Shown piece by piece: positions 42,601 to 49,649 of a stretch of 64,000 nucleotides of DNA. Within the stretch, counting starts at the first letter, position 1. The number at the start of each line of letters is the position of its first letter. The notes beneath the pieces were generated by a model, which did not search any database, was not told where the DNA came from, and worked only from the letters and a program-made list of their open reading frames with translations. This DNA comes from Caecitellus pseudoparvulus. Taxonomy: Eukaryota; Bigyra: Bicosoecida. The DNA lies in the NCBI GenBank assembly GCA_965644315.1, contig CBFFRQ010000069.1:682001-746000 (forward strand). Reading direction: 5' to 3'. A program made the position numbers and the translations under genes.

Positions 42601-43651
42601 GTCACCCCCTGAAATCGCCCTGCTGGGCAGCAAGCACCTGGTCCAGAATACCCTGGCGCACCAGATGAGCACCCGGCAGTGCGCCAACTGGCTGCAGCAC
42701 ACGTTCGTGCAGCTGGCGTGGAACAACGAGGAGGTCAGCCGGCTGTTCTCGGAGAAGTGCGTGGAGATGCTGTCCCGCCGAGGGTACAAGGAGATGGATG
42801 CTGTGCAGCGCCTGGCAGGCGTCCTGCTTGGCATCCAGGATGAGCACACCCCTGAGCGCCTGGAGTACTTCATGTGCCGATGGTGGGACACGATCAAGGG
42901 CAGCAGCAAGTACTACTACGAGACGCTGCACTGCCTGGAGCTGTCCATGCGCCACGCCAAGCACCGCCCCGCTGTGCGCAAGTGGATGGTGGCTAACCCG
43001 ACGTACTGGGCTTGGGCCGTGGACTGGCTCGCCACCAACGTGACGCAGCCAGTGTACACCATGGCCTCCATGGGGTCCAGGCTGTCCCTCTGCCGCGTCG
43101 CCACGCACCTGACTCGCCCTGCTCAGCAGATGCAGCGGCACCCCAACCTCCTTGCCAACTACCGAGTCCTGGCCCGGGCTGCCGAGGAGGCTGCTCCGGA
43201 GGGGGATGGTGTGCTGTCCGCCGCCGCAGCACCGCTGGTGGAGCTGTACCCCAGTGGCTGGGACAGCGAGGACGACGAGGAGGAGTTGGTGGGCAAGCGT
43301 GTCAAGGTGCAGCGCCCATACAACCGGTGGGAGACGGGCACTGTTGTGGGCGTGGATGGCACCACCCACAAGGTCAAGTGGGACGCAGGCTTCGAGGAGG
43401 AGATGAAGCTGTCCCGGCAGTTCTTCCTCATTGAAGGAGAGGGCTTGGCTCCAGCCGAGCTGCGCGGCATCCCCGACACTCCCGAGGAGGTGGAGGAAGT
43501 GGAGGGCGGGGACGGCGGGGACGAGGATGACGACTCAGACGAGGACGCCGTGGGCGCGGGGCAAACAGGGGGCAACAGCTGGGTGGACCCCCTTACGCGA
43601 ATGCCTGGTACCACCGGCACCCACGGACACGGGCAGCAGTGGCATGTGTAA
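33697..43651 (+). CDS. Giant USP deubiquitinase of the USP9X/USP24/USP34 type
   Basis: Seven exons: 33697-34120, 34201-34287, 34370-34695, 34770-36982, 37060-37171, 37243-37388 and 37543-43651; 9417 nt, 3138 residues. An N-terminal Tudor/MBT-like module sits near residue 190 (VGDWVDVLDHSTWRLGRVVE...YDKHEAPGS). An ARM/HEAT-like solenoid follows, including the USP9X/34-type stretch LWRIVAQ...AAMSLLISLHVRL and a ubiquitin-like segment (ITLVVNVGSL...ETIAAKVRYD). The USP domain covers about residues 1935-2340: Cys box NPGCTCYMNSSLQQFFM (Cys near 1946), QKDASEFLTQLF, HLKRFEFDFQT, and His box GTAHGGHYYSYI with NDSSVSEWD. A second Tudor-like module lies near the end (GKRVKVQRPYNRWETGTVVG). Catalytic residues are intact. 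The family trims ubiquitin from trafficking, Wnt and DNA-damage substrates; which member this is orthologous to is unclear. Confidence 0.85.
37413..37421 (+). promoter_or_regulatory. Possible TATA-like element upstream of tRNA-Sec
   Basis: The only A/T-rich spot in the intron before the tRNA is CTGAATATC, about 14-22 nt upstream of its 5' end. Vertebrate tRNA-Sec genes use an upstream TATA box; the spacing here is shorter than the usual 25-30 nt, so this is a weak guess. Confidence 0.2.
37435..37521 (+). tRNA. trnU: Selenocysteine tRNA, anticodon TCA, nested in an intron
   Basis: 87 nt. Acceptor arms 37435-37443 (GCAGGAGTG) and 37512-37520 (CTCACCTGC) form the long 9-bp stem typical of eukaryotic tRNA-Sec. 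Pair 8 is a T-T mismatch like the U-U of human tRNA-Sec, and pair 6 is an extra A-A mismatch. The D stem has 6 perfect pairs (CCCAGC 37446-37451 with GCTGGG 37456-37461) around a 4-nt loop, as in tRNA-Sec and unlike normal tRNAs. The anticodon stem GTGGG/CCCAT encloses CTTCAAA with TCA at 37470-37472. A long variable arm (GCGA 37482-37485 with TCGC 37492-37495) follows, then a 4-bp T stem GGAG/CTCC around TTCGATC. Discriminator G37521 is the tRNA-Sec identity base. It reads UGA as Sec with EFSec and SECIS elements. The host intron is 37389-37542 of the USP gene, same strand. Confidence 0.92.
37526..37532 (+). terminator. RNA polymerase III terminator of tRNA-Sec
   Basis: A run of seven T begins 4 nt after the discriminator base. 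It also lies in the polypyrimidine tract of the host intron's 3' splice site (CAG at 37540-37542), so one tract appears to serve both purposes. Confidence 0.8.
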
Positions 43652-43680
43652 GGGGCGCCACCTGCCCCACACACGAAAGC

Positions 43681-43688
43681 AATGCATT
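43681..43688. promoter_or_regulatory. Palindromic candidate 3'-end signal AATGCATT
   Basis: AATGCATT reads the same on both strands and lies between the convergent USP (30 nt after its stop) and CDP-DAG synthase (41 nt after its stop) genes. Confidence 0.4.
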
Positions 43689-43729
43689 GTGCAAGTGACA
43701 GCTGCGTGGGGTGGAGGGGGGCGTGTCTC

Positions 43730-44686
43730 TCACAGCGCGGGTGGACCCACCACGCCGGCCTTCACCATGTGGAACACCAGGGGGGTGACAAACAGGGCAG
43801 AGTCCATGCGGTCCAACAGCCCGCCTTGGCCAGGCAGCACTCCACCCGAGTCCTTCACGACTGCGGCACGCTTGATGGCGGACTCCAGCAGGTCCCCCAG
43901 AACAGCCCCTACTCCAGCTATGATGCCCAGCGTCACCCAGCTCGCTGTTGTGAGCGGGGGCAGGGCATTGTCTGGGAGCCAACCGTATCCCTGGGCCGCC
44001 ACTGCCCCGGCCAGGGTGAGGCCGGCACCCAGCAACGACCCCGCAAAGCCAGCGATGGTCTTGCCAGGGGAGATGGAAGGCAGGAGTTTGGGGCCCCCCA
44101 GCGCTGACCCCACCACCAGCGCGCCGGTGTCAGCGTTCCAGATGGCGCCGCCCACTGCTAACTGCAGTGCCTTGCCGTGGGGCAGGGAGGCCAGGCGGAT
44201 AGCGTAGGAGAGGGGGGACGCCAGCAGCAGTGGCGTGCAGAGGAGCAGGAGGAGGCCGACGAGTGCCGGCGTGTCCATGCGCCAGGCGGTGTCTTTCCGG
44301 CCCTCCGCCTGGGGCACCTTGCTGTGCGCATGAGCCATGCACGCCATGAACGTGGCCACAGTGAGCACCACCGCCGCCAAGCAGCCAGCTTCAGCCCAAG
44401 TGGAGGTAGGGTCCCACACAGGCAAGGCCAAGATGGCACTAGAGCAGATGAGGGCGACCCATTGGGCAAGGCGCGGCAGGCGAGCCGTCACTGCTGGGCT
44501 GGTCGGTCCATCGGCGCTTGCCGCCTGGCACACCGCGGCAGGAGTGACCGTGAACACCATCTCCCAGCAGGCCCCTGAGCTCACAGCCCACACGAGCAAG
44601 CCACCCAATACATCGTCTAGCAGGCAGTACACGGCCAGCGGGATGAACACCGACACTGTCAGCAGCCGGCGCCCCCACTGCACCAT
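43730..44686 (-). CDS. Phosphatidate cytidylyltransferase (CDP-diacylglycerol synthase)
   Basis: Single exon, 318 residues, ATG at 44686 (MVQWGRRLLTVSVF). It is polytopic with about eight hydrophobic segments. The CDS signature is near the C-terminus: ESAIKRAAVVKDSGGVLPG then QGGLLDRMDS, matching S-x-x-K-R-x4-K-D-x-G/S-x2-L-P-G-H-G-G-x2-D-R-x-D except that the usual His is Gln (PGQGG). The upstream N-A-D-T-G-A and SPGKTIAGFAGS segments match the family's NDTGAY...SPKKTWEG motifs. It makes CDP-DAG from phosphatidate and CTP for phosphatidylinositol, PG and cardiolipin. Length and form resemble the bacterial/plastid type; no clear transit peptide is seen. Confidence 0.82.
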   Translation of the reverse strand: MVQWGRRLLTVSVFIPLAVYCLLDDVLGGLLVWAVSSGACWEMVFTVTPAAVCQAASADGPTSPAVTARLPRLAQWVALICSSAILALPVWDPTSTWAEAGCLAAVVLTVATFMACMAHAHSKVPQAEGRKDTAWRMDTPALVGLLLLLCTPLLLASPLSYAIRLASLPHGKALQLAVGGAIWNADTGALVVGSALGGPKLLPSISPGKTIAGFAGSLLGAGLTLAGAVAAQGYGWLPDNALPPLTTASWVTLGIIAGVGAVLGDLLESAIKRAAVVKDSGGVLPGQGGLLDRMDSALFVTPLVFHMVKAGVVGPPAL

Positions 44687-45081
44687 GGTGGCCTGCGGAA
44701 ATCGCTTCGTGCACGCAGCGATGCAGGCCCTCGCTGGATCGGGGACAGAGTGCTGCGCAAGAGAAGTTGTTTACAGATGGAGCTCTCCGCGTGGACAAGC
44801 GCAGCAGGACCGGCGCCCGGGTGGCAATGTGGCAGGCAGCTGCATATGCCTGGGTGCAAGGCTCAAACTCGCTGCACCCCCCTCAGCACGCTCACTTCCT
44901 GACATCAGAGTGCCACCCAATGCGAGGCCCCTGGCAAAGTCTGAGTGGTACGTTTCGCCCAGCTGCCCTGTCTGTGACAACTGCTGCCTCCCCCCCGCAG
45001 CGCCCGGAGAGACTCTGTGTGCCGTCAGGCTCCGGCTGCCCTGCGGCCTGGAGACGTTTTTGCATCGACCCGACCTGCACC
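44687..45081. promoter_or_regulatory. Divergent promoter region
   Basis: 395 bp between the CDP-DAG synthase start (-) and the PCIF1-like start (+). The frame of the PCIF1-like gene is open across it, but its upstream codons are TTG and low-complexity residues, so I read it as promoter and 5' leader. Confidence 0.35.
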
Positions 45082-46851
45082 ATGGCGTCTGAAGACATGA
45101 AGGGTGTGGGGCTTCCCACAAGCGTGGATGTGCGGGAGTTGCTGGAGGCTGGGACACGGTACAGTGGCTCGGATGCAGCAACACCTGCGCCGGCAGCCGT
45201 GTCTGTTCCGGTGGAAGTGATGCGCCTGCACCACGTTCGGGGCCTGAAGCGCAAAGTGCAGGCGTTGTGTGCTGATCATGGGGTTAAGCTCAAGTCTGCG
45301 GCGTACGAGAGGTGGCTGTTCGTGCAGAGCAGGGCCACACCGGGAGGTGGCGGGGAACCAATTTCCGCGTCAGACCCGCTCATTCCATGCCAGCAGAGCC
45401 TGGACGGCTTGAGCCAGGAGCTGCAGGCGCTCGGCATACCACCCACACGCATTGAATCCTTTGGGGAGGGCTTCCTGCGCGCCGCTTCCAAGGGCATTGT
45501 GGCTGTAAAGCAAGCCACAGCCGTGCCTCCCCCTGCGCGGCTGGTGCAGGTGCACCTGGTGCCTCTCGCAAAGCCAGGCGCCACGCAGCAGGTGGCGCTG
45601 TCGTGGGGCAAAGCCCGCACGCTGTTGAACATGGTGCACTTGGCCAAGCTGTTCGTGCTGTGGACCTCGACCAAGGCCCGGGAAGGGGACACGCCAGCTG
45701 CCGGCGGCACAGAGCCGGCACCTGCCTCCCTTCCTCGCGCTCGGCAGGGCAAGGACCTGTTCATCAACATTGGCGCCGCTGCGACACCCTCCTTGGAGGG
45801 GGGTTCCACGGCCGTGCAGCGGGTGGTGGCGGCGGCCAAGGCGCACATTGCAGCTGTGGCTAGCACTGCCCGAGAGCGCAGACCAGCTGGGCAGACACAC
45901 ACCCGCCGCGAGGCAGTGGACCCCGCCTGCGTAGACCTCGCGGCAGCAGCGCGCGATCAGGATTTCCTCAGCCATGCCATGGCGCTGAGCCTGCGCTACG
46001 AAGGCCTGGCGGGGGGCGGCTTCCAAGCGGCTTGCCCTGCGCCAGTGTTTGCCTTCCTGCACTCTGCACTGGGCGTGAGCATGGAGTGCTTTGCCTCCCC
46101 TATGAACTGCCGCTTCCCAACCTTCACCAGCGCCTTCCCCGACACTGACCGGCCCTTCGGCTCCCTCGGCTCCTTTTTCAGCTGGCACCCTACCGAGGGC
46201 AGTTTCGAGGCAAACCCGCCCTTTGTCCCGGAACTCATGGCAGACATGGCTGTGCACATTGAGCGACTGCTGGCCAGCTCCAACAAAGCGCTGTCGTTTG
46301 TCGTTGTCATGCCGGCCTGGACGAAGGGCGATGCGTGGCGCACGCTGAGTGGCTCGACGTTTCGCCGCACCCACGTGCTGCTGGCTCAGCGTGACCACGG
46401 GTACACCGAGGGCAGCCAGCAGTGGCGCCGGTCCAAGCACCGGGTGTCTACCTGTGACACATCTGTTTTTGTGCTGCAAACGCCGGCCGGGGCGCGGCGG
46501 TGGCCGGTGGGCAGTGACTTTGAGCCGCTCCTGCGCGCTGCGTTCGTGTCGCAGCACGAAACAGTGCAGCAGCGCAAAGAGCGCAAGGCCGCAGCTGCTG
46601 CAGCCGTGCCTGACGAACAGTCCGAAAGTGAATCGGACGAAGGCAGTGAGGCAGGCAGCGATGTCCAGGCAGACGAGCCTGCAGAGGCAGAGCGCGCGGC
46701 AGTGGCGCAGCTGCCTGCGCCTGCACCCCTCGGCGGCTCCAAGCGCTCCCGGAAGCAGCAGCGCAAGAAGCGCAGCGGCAAACGCCGCAAGGCGCCTGCA
46801 CCCAGTGGGAGCGCGAATTTCGCTGCATTGATGGCGAAGCAAAGCAAGTGA
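45082..46851 (+). CDS. PCIF1-type cap-specific m6Am RNA methyltransferase
   Basis: Single exon, 589 residues from the ATG at 45082 (CACCATGGCG context). The catalytic region strongly matches human PCIF1/CAPAM: CFASPMNCRFPTFTSAFPDT, then FGSLGSFF, then EGSFEANPPFVPELMADM with the NPPF catalytic motif, an HIERLL helix matching HFERLLESS, LSFVVVMPAW, and FRRTHVLLAQRDHGYTEGSQ. The N-terminal half has the conserved helical region of PCIF1. No WW domain, which recruits the animal protein to the Pol II CTD, is seen. The C-terminus is acidic then Lys/Arg-rich (SKRSRKQQRKKRSGKRRK), a likely nuclear localisation signal. In animals the enzyme adds N6-methyl to cap-adjacent 2'-O-methyladenosine. Confidence 0.85.
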   Translation: MASEDMKGVGLPTSVDVRELLEAGTRYSGSDAATPAPAAVSVPVEVMRLHHVRGLKRKVQALCADHGVKLKSAAYERWLFVQSRATPGGGGEPISASDPLIPCQQSLDGLSQELQALGIPPTRIESFGEGFLRAASKGIVAVKQATAVPPPARLVQVHLVPLAKPGATQQVALSWGKARTLLNMVHLAKLFVLWTSTKAREGDTPAAGGTEPAPASLPRARQGKDLFINIGAAATPSLEGGSTAVQRVVAAAKAHIAAVASTARERRPAGQTHTRREAVDPACVDLAAAARDQDFLSHAMALSLRYEGLAGGGFQAACPAPVFAFLHSALGVSMECFASPMNCRFPTFTSAFPDTDRPFGSLGSFFSWHPTEGSFEANPPFVPELMADMAVHIERLLASSNKALSFVVVMPAWTKGDAWRTLSGSTFRRTHVLLAQRDHGYTEGSQQWRRSKHRVSTCDTSVFVLQTPAGARRWPVGSDFEPLLRAAFVSQHETVQQRKERKAAAAAAVPDEQSESESDEGSEAGSDVQADEPAEAERAAVAQLPAPAPLGGSKRSRKQQRKKRSGKRRKAPAPSGSANFAALMAKQSK

Positions 46852-46921
46852 AACACAGGGACCAGCAGCGCACAGCAGCGAACAGCCGCTGATGTGTCAT
46901 CGCAGTGGGGGGGGGGGCGGC

Positions 46922-48337
46922 CTACTCCTCCTCAGATGCCTGCTGCAGCGCGTGCAGGTGCACCAAGTGGTCCACCATCTTCTCCAAGTGTGCCACCCGT
47001 GCCTGTAGGTCCTCGTTGGAACTGCTGGACAGCACCTCACCCCGGGGGCCCGTGGCAGCTGCCATGAACAGCGCCTGGGATGCCGCCTGCAGGGAGTTGG
47101 AGCTAGTTTTGCGTGGCTTGGCAGCCGGTGACGGCGGCGGCGCCTTGGCGCTGGTGTCAGCAGGGGGCGAATCCACCGTCACGCCACCTGCAGCCGCTAC
47201 CGTAGCGTCAGCCATGGCCTCCTCGGCCAAATCCCGCAGCACAGCGTTGCGGGCGGCGTTGATGTCCTCTGTGATGATGGGGGAGTCGCTGTCAGGGACA
47301 CCCACGTCTTCCTCCCGGATGGGGTACCCGTGTCCAATGAGCGCCGCCTCCTGCGGGGTCAGGGTGAGTGACTCGACGGGGAAGGCGGGCTGCACGCCCA
47401 TGTCAGCGGCAGGCAACTCCGCCCTGTGCTGGTGGAAGAACAATTCATACGCCGCGACGGCCCGGGAGCCCTTGAAGGACAGCACCTTGGCGCCCGTGAA
47501 GAGGGACAGGGTGGGCAGGCGCTCGGCACCCATCTTGTCGCAGAAGGCTTCGTGGGCGGGGCTGGCGGAGCACTGCACCTCCATGAAGTGCACGCGGCCC
47601 TTGAAGAAGGTGGCGCCAGCCTCGAACCCGCGCTTCATCTTGAAGCAGTGCGCGCACCACGGCTCGAAGGCCTTCACGAACACCGCCTGGTTCGTCCGGT
47701 CGATGAGCTCGTACAGCGCATCCTCGCTGGTGAACTGCTGCACGTCTGCCGGGTCGCCTGCCACGCCACGCAGGCGCATGTACCGCACCAGATTGGCCAC
47801 CGTCAGTGGCATGCGGAACTCCTCTGTGGGCGGGGGCAGGAGGGAGGGTTCAGGCGGGAAGGCAGAGCGACGGCACAGCTCACGCACCGATGCCGTCTTC
47901 TCGGGTGCGCACGAAGACGTGCACAGCTTGCTGCAGGTTGGCCTGTTTCGCCGCACGCGCATTGCTGCGGGCCTTCGTGTCGCACTTGAAGAAGTCAAAG
48001 CGCTCCACACGCTGCGGCGGGTCAGTGCAGCGAGGTGACGCGGCCATCACACGCGTTTCAGCACTGCACGCCCTCCTCACCTTCTCCACCTCCTCCACGA
48101 CAGACAGCGCTGCCTCATACTCGGGGACATCTGCATTATAAAACACTGTCACCTGCGCAAGTCTTCCGGCGATGGGCGTGGCGAGGGAGCAGCCAGGCGC
48201 GGCAGCAGGCCGACGACGGTGCCTGCGGAAATAGGACGCACCACTGGACCATTCAAAGCCTTGATGCGCCCGAAAGACTGCTCCTTGATGCCCACCACAG
48301 CCGTCAAGAGACATGCTAGTGTGATGAGGCGGTGCAT
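46922..48337 (-). CDS. Secretory two-domain thioredoxin/PDI-like protein
   Basis: Exons are 48337-48242, 48152-48081, 48011-47888 and 47823-46922, with introns of 89, 69 and 64 nt; 397 residues. The signal peptide is MHRLITLACLLTAVVG. A first thioredoxin-like unit without Cys pair (VTVFYNADVPEYEAALS, then FDFFKCDT) is followed by a canonical unit: AVFVKAFEPWCAHCFKMKRGFE with redox WCAHC, HFMEVQCSA, LPTLSLFTG with cis-Pro, and a GSRAVAAYELFF helix. A Pro/Ala-rich stretch and a short C-terminal coiled coil (SSNEDLQARVAHLEKMVDHL) end the protein. No KDEL is seen. It resembles ER oxidoreductases of the TXNDC group. Disulfide exchange is plausible from WCAHC; the coiled coil suggests oligomerisation. 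Confidence 0.72.
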
Positions 48338-48775
48338 GGCTCGAGAACCGGCGGCGCGCGCTGCTCACGTGCTGAAGTCAGGACCGGAGCACAGCTTGCT
48401 CTCGTGTGAAGGGTGACTGGAGGCACGCGTCGCGCCACGGACAGAGGTGGGGCACCCGGCCGTGGATAGCCAGCCGTTCAAGTGAAGCGCTGCTGTGAGT
48501 TTTGCATGTTTTGATTTCTGCGCCAGGCACACCGAAGGCTCTCGGTGCAGCCGTGGCACGCCAGCCAGTCACGCCACAAACAGTGGCCAGAGCCGTCTCA
48601 AGCCGGCTGCTGCACGGGTGTCCCAAGCACAACCCAACGGCCCTCAGAACATGTGAAGGCACTCAATGTCTACTTTTGCGCCTGTTCTGCCTCGGACAGC
48701 TAACTGCAAGGCCTCACGCTCACCCCAACGCGGCTCGCTGCCTGGAGCTGTCGCCGCGACTGGCTCCAACCTGCC
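48338..48775. promoter_or_regulatory. Divergent promoter region
   Basis: 438 bp between the thioredoxin-like gene (-) and the small membrane protein (+). No gene, repeat or RNA recognised. Confidence 0.3.
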
Positions 48776-49291
48776 ATGGATTGTGAGTGCTGCCACGCCG
48801 CCCACAGGCCCTCTCACGCACACACAAGCACGCGATTACCTGAATATGCCCCATTTTCCGTTGCAGTGGGCCCGCTGGCCATCACCTTCATCTTCATTGG
48901 GGCTGGCCTGCTGCTGTCGCTGGTGCTGCTGCTTGTGTTGCGCTTTGCCTGTCCCCGGGACGAATTTGACGACGTAGACAGCGATGACGAGGAGGACAGA
49001 CCTCTCACAACTGCACCTGCAGACACAACAGTGCAGTCCGGCTCAGCTGCGGCACCAGCTGGGTCCTGGGCCGTGACAGGAGCCGCCGACGTGGAAGCGG
49101 GCACAGAAACGCCCAGCTCCGGGTCGGCAAGCGCACCTCCAAGCTCCCCGGAAAAAAGCGCGGCAGAGAAGAGCGGGAGTGAGGCGCAGGAAGCCACTGC
49201 CCTTGCTCCCGTTGCGTCAACGACTGATGAGCCTAGCCAACACACAGACGCCAAGGGCGCGCACAGAGCCCAGGTGGTTCCAAGCGCTTGA
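48776..49291 (+). CDS. Small single-pass membrane protein with acidic tail, unknown
   Basis: Exon 1 holds only seven coding bases (48776-48782, ATGGATT), then an 84-nt GTGAGT...TTGCAG intron, then exon 2 48867-49291; 143 residues. The protein starts MDLGPLAITFIFIG, a hydrophobic segment of about 23 residues ending at VLRFACPRDEF. The acidic stretch DDVDSDDEEDR and a Ser/Ala/Thr/Glu-rich disordered tail follow. It is probably a signal-anchor membrane protein with the tail on the cytosolic side. The alternative start at 48666 is out of frame after splicing, so the short exon is preferred. No family recognised. Confidence 0.5.
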   Translation: MDCECCHAAHRPSHAHTSTRLPEYAPFSVAVGPLAITFIFIGAGLLLSLVLLLVLRFACPRDEFDDVDSDDEEDRPLTTAPADTTVQSGSAAAPAGSWAVTGAADVEAGTETPSSGSASAPPSSPEKSAAEKSGSEAQEATALAPVASTTDEPSQHTDAKGAHRAQVVPSA

Positions 49292-49649
49292 TGCCTGGCC
49301 AGGCAACGCTTGCACACCAGGGCCCACCCACGCCACAGGCAAGGCGGGCCCTGCACAGAACGGTCACCTATAGCCTGTCACTTGGACAGGTGGGCAGTGG
49401 CTCAGCTGGAGGTGTGGCCAGGTCCCGTGTGCCGACCTGCACAGCAGAGCAGCGCGCGGCGGCTGCTCGGCACGCCAGACACACCCCGCGCCCACAATTC
49501 ACTGGCTCTCTGTGCGTCACGGAAAACACGGGTCTGGCTGTGGACACGCGCCACTGCGCCCTCAACCTGCGAGCTGACGGCGGCCAGCGCTCCAGTGCAA
49601 GTCGCACCACCCGCCGAAGCAGCCGAACCCACACCGGCAAGACGCAGGC
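49292..49649. other. Intergenic, no feature recognised
   Basis: 358 bp between two plus-strand genes; expected to hold the 3' end of the small membrane protein gene and the promoter of the FAM228-like gene. Nothing distinctive is seen. Confidence 0.4.

Noticed and set aside
44767-45081. N-terminal extension of the PCIF1-like gene
   Set aside because: It begins with TTG, encodes low-complexity residues and lies over the divergent promoter; the ATG at 45082 has the better context.
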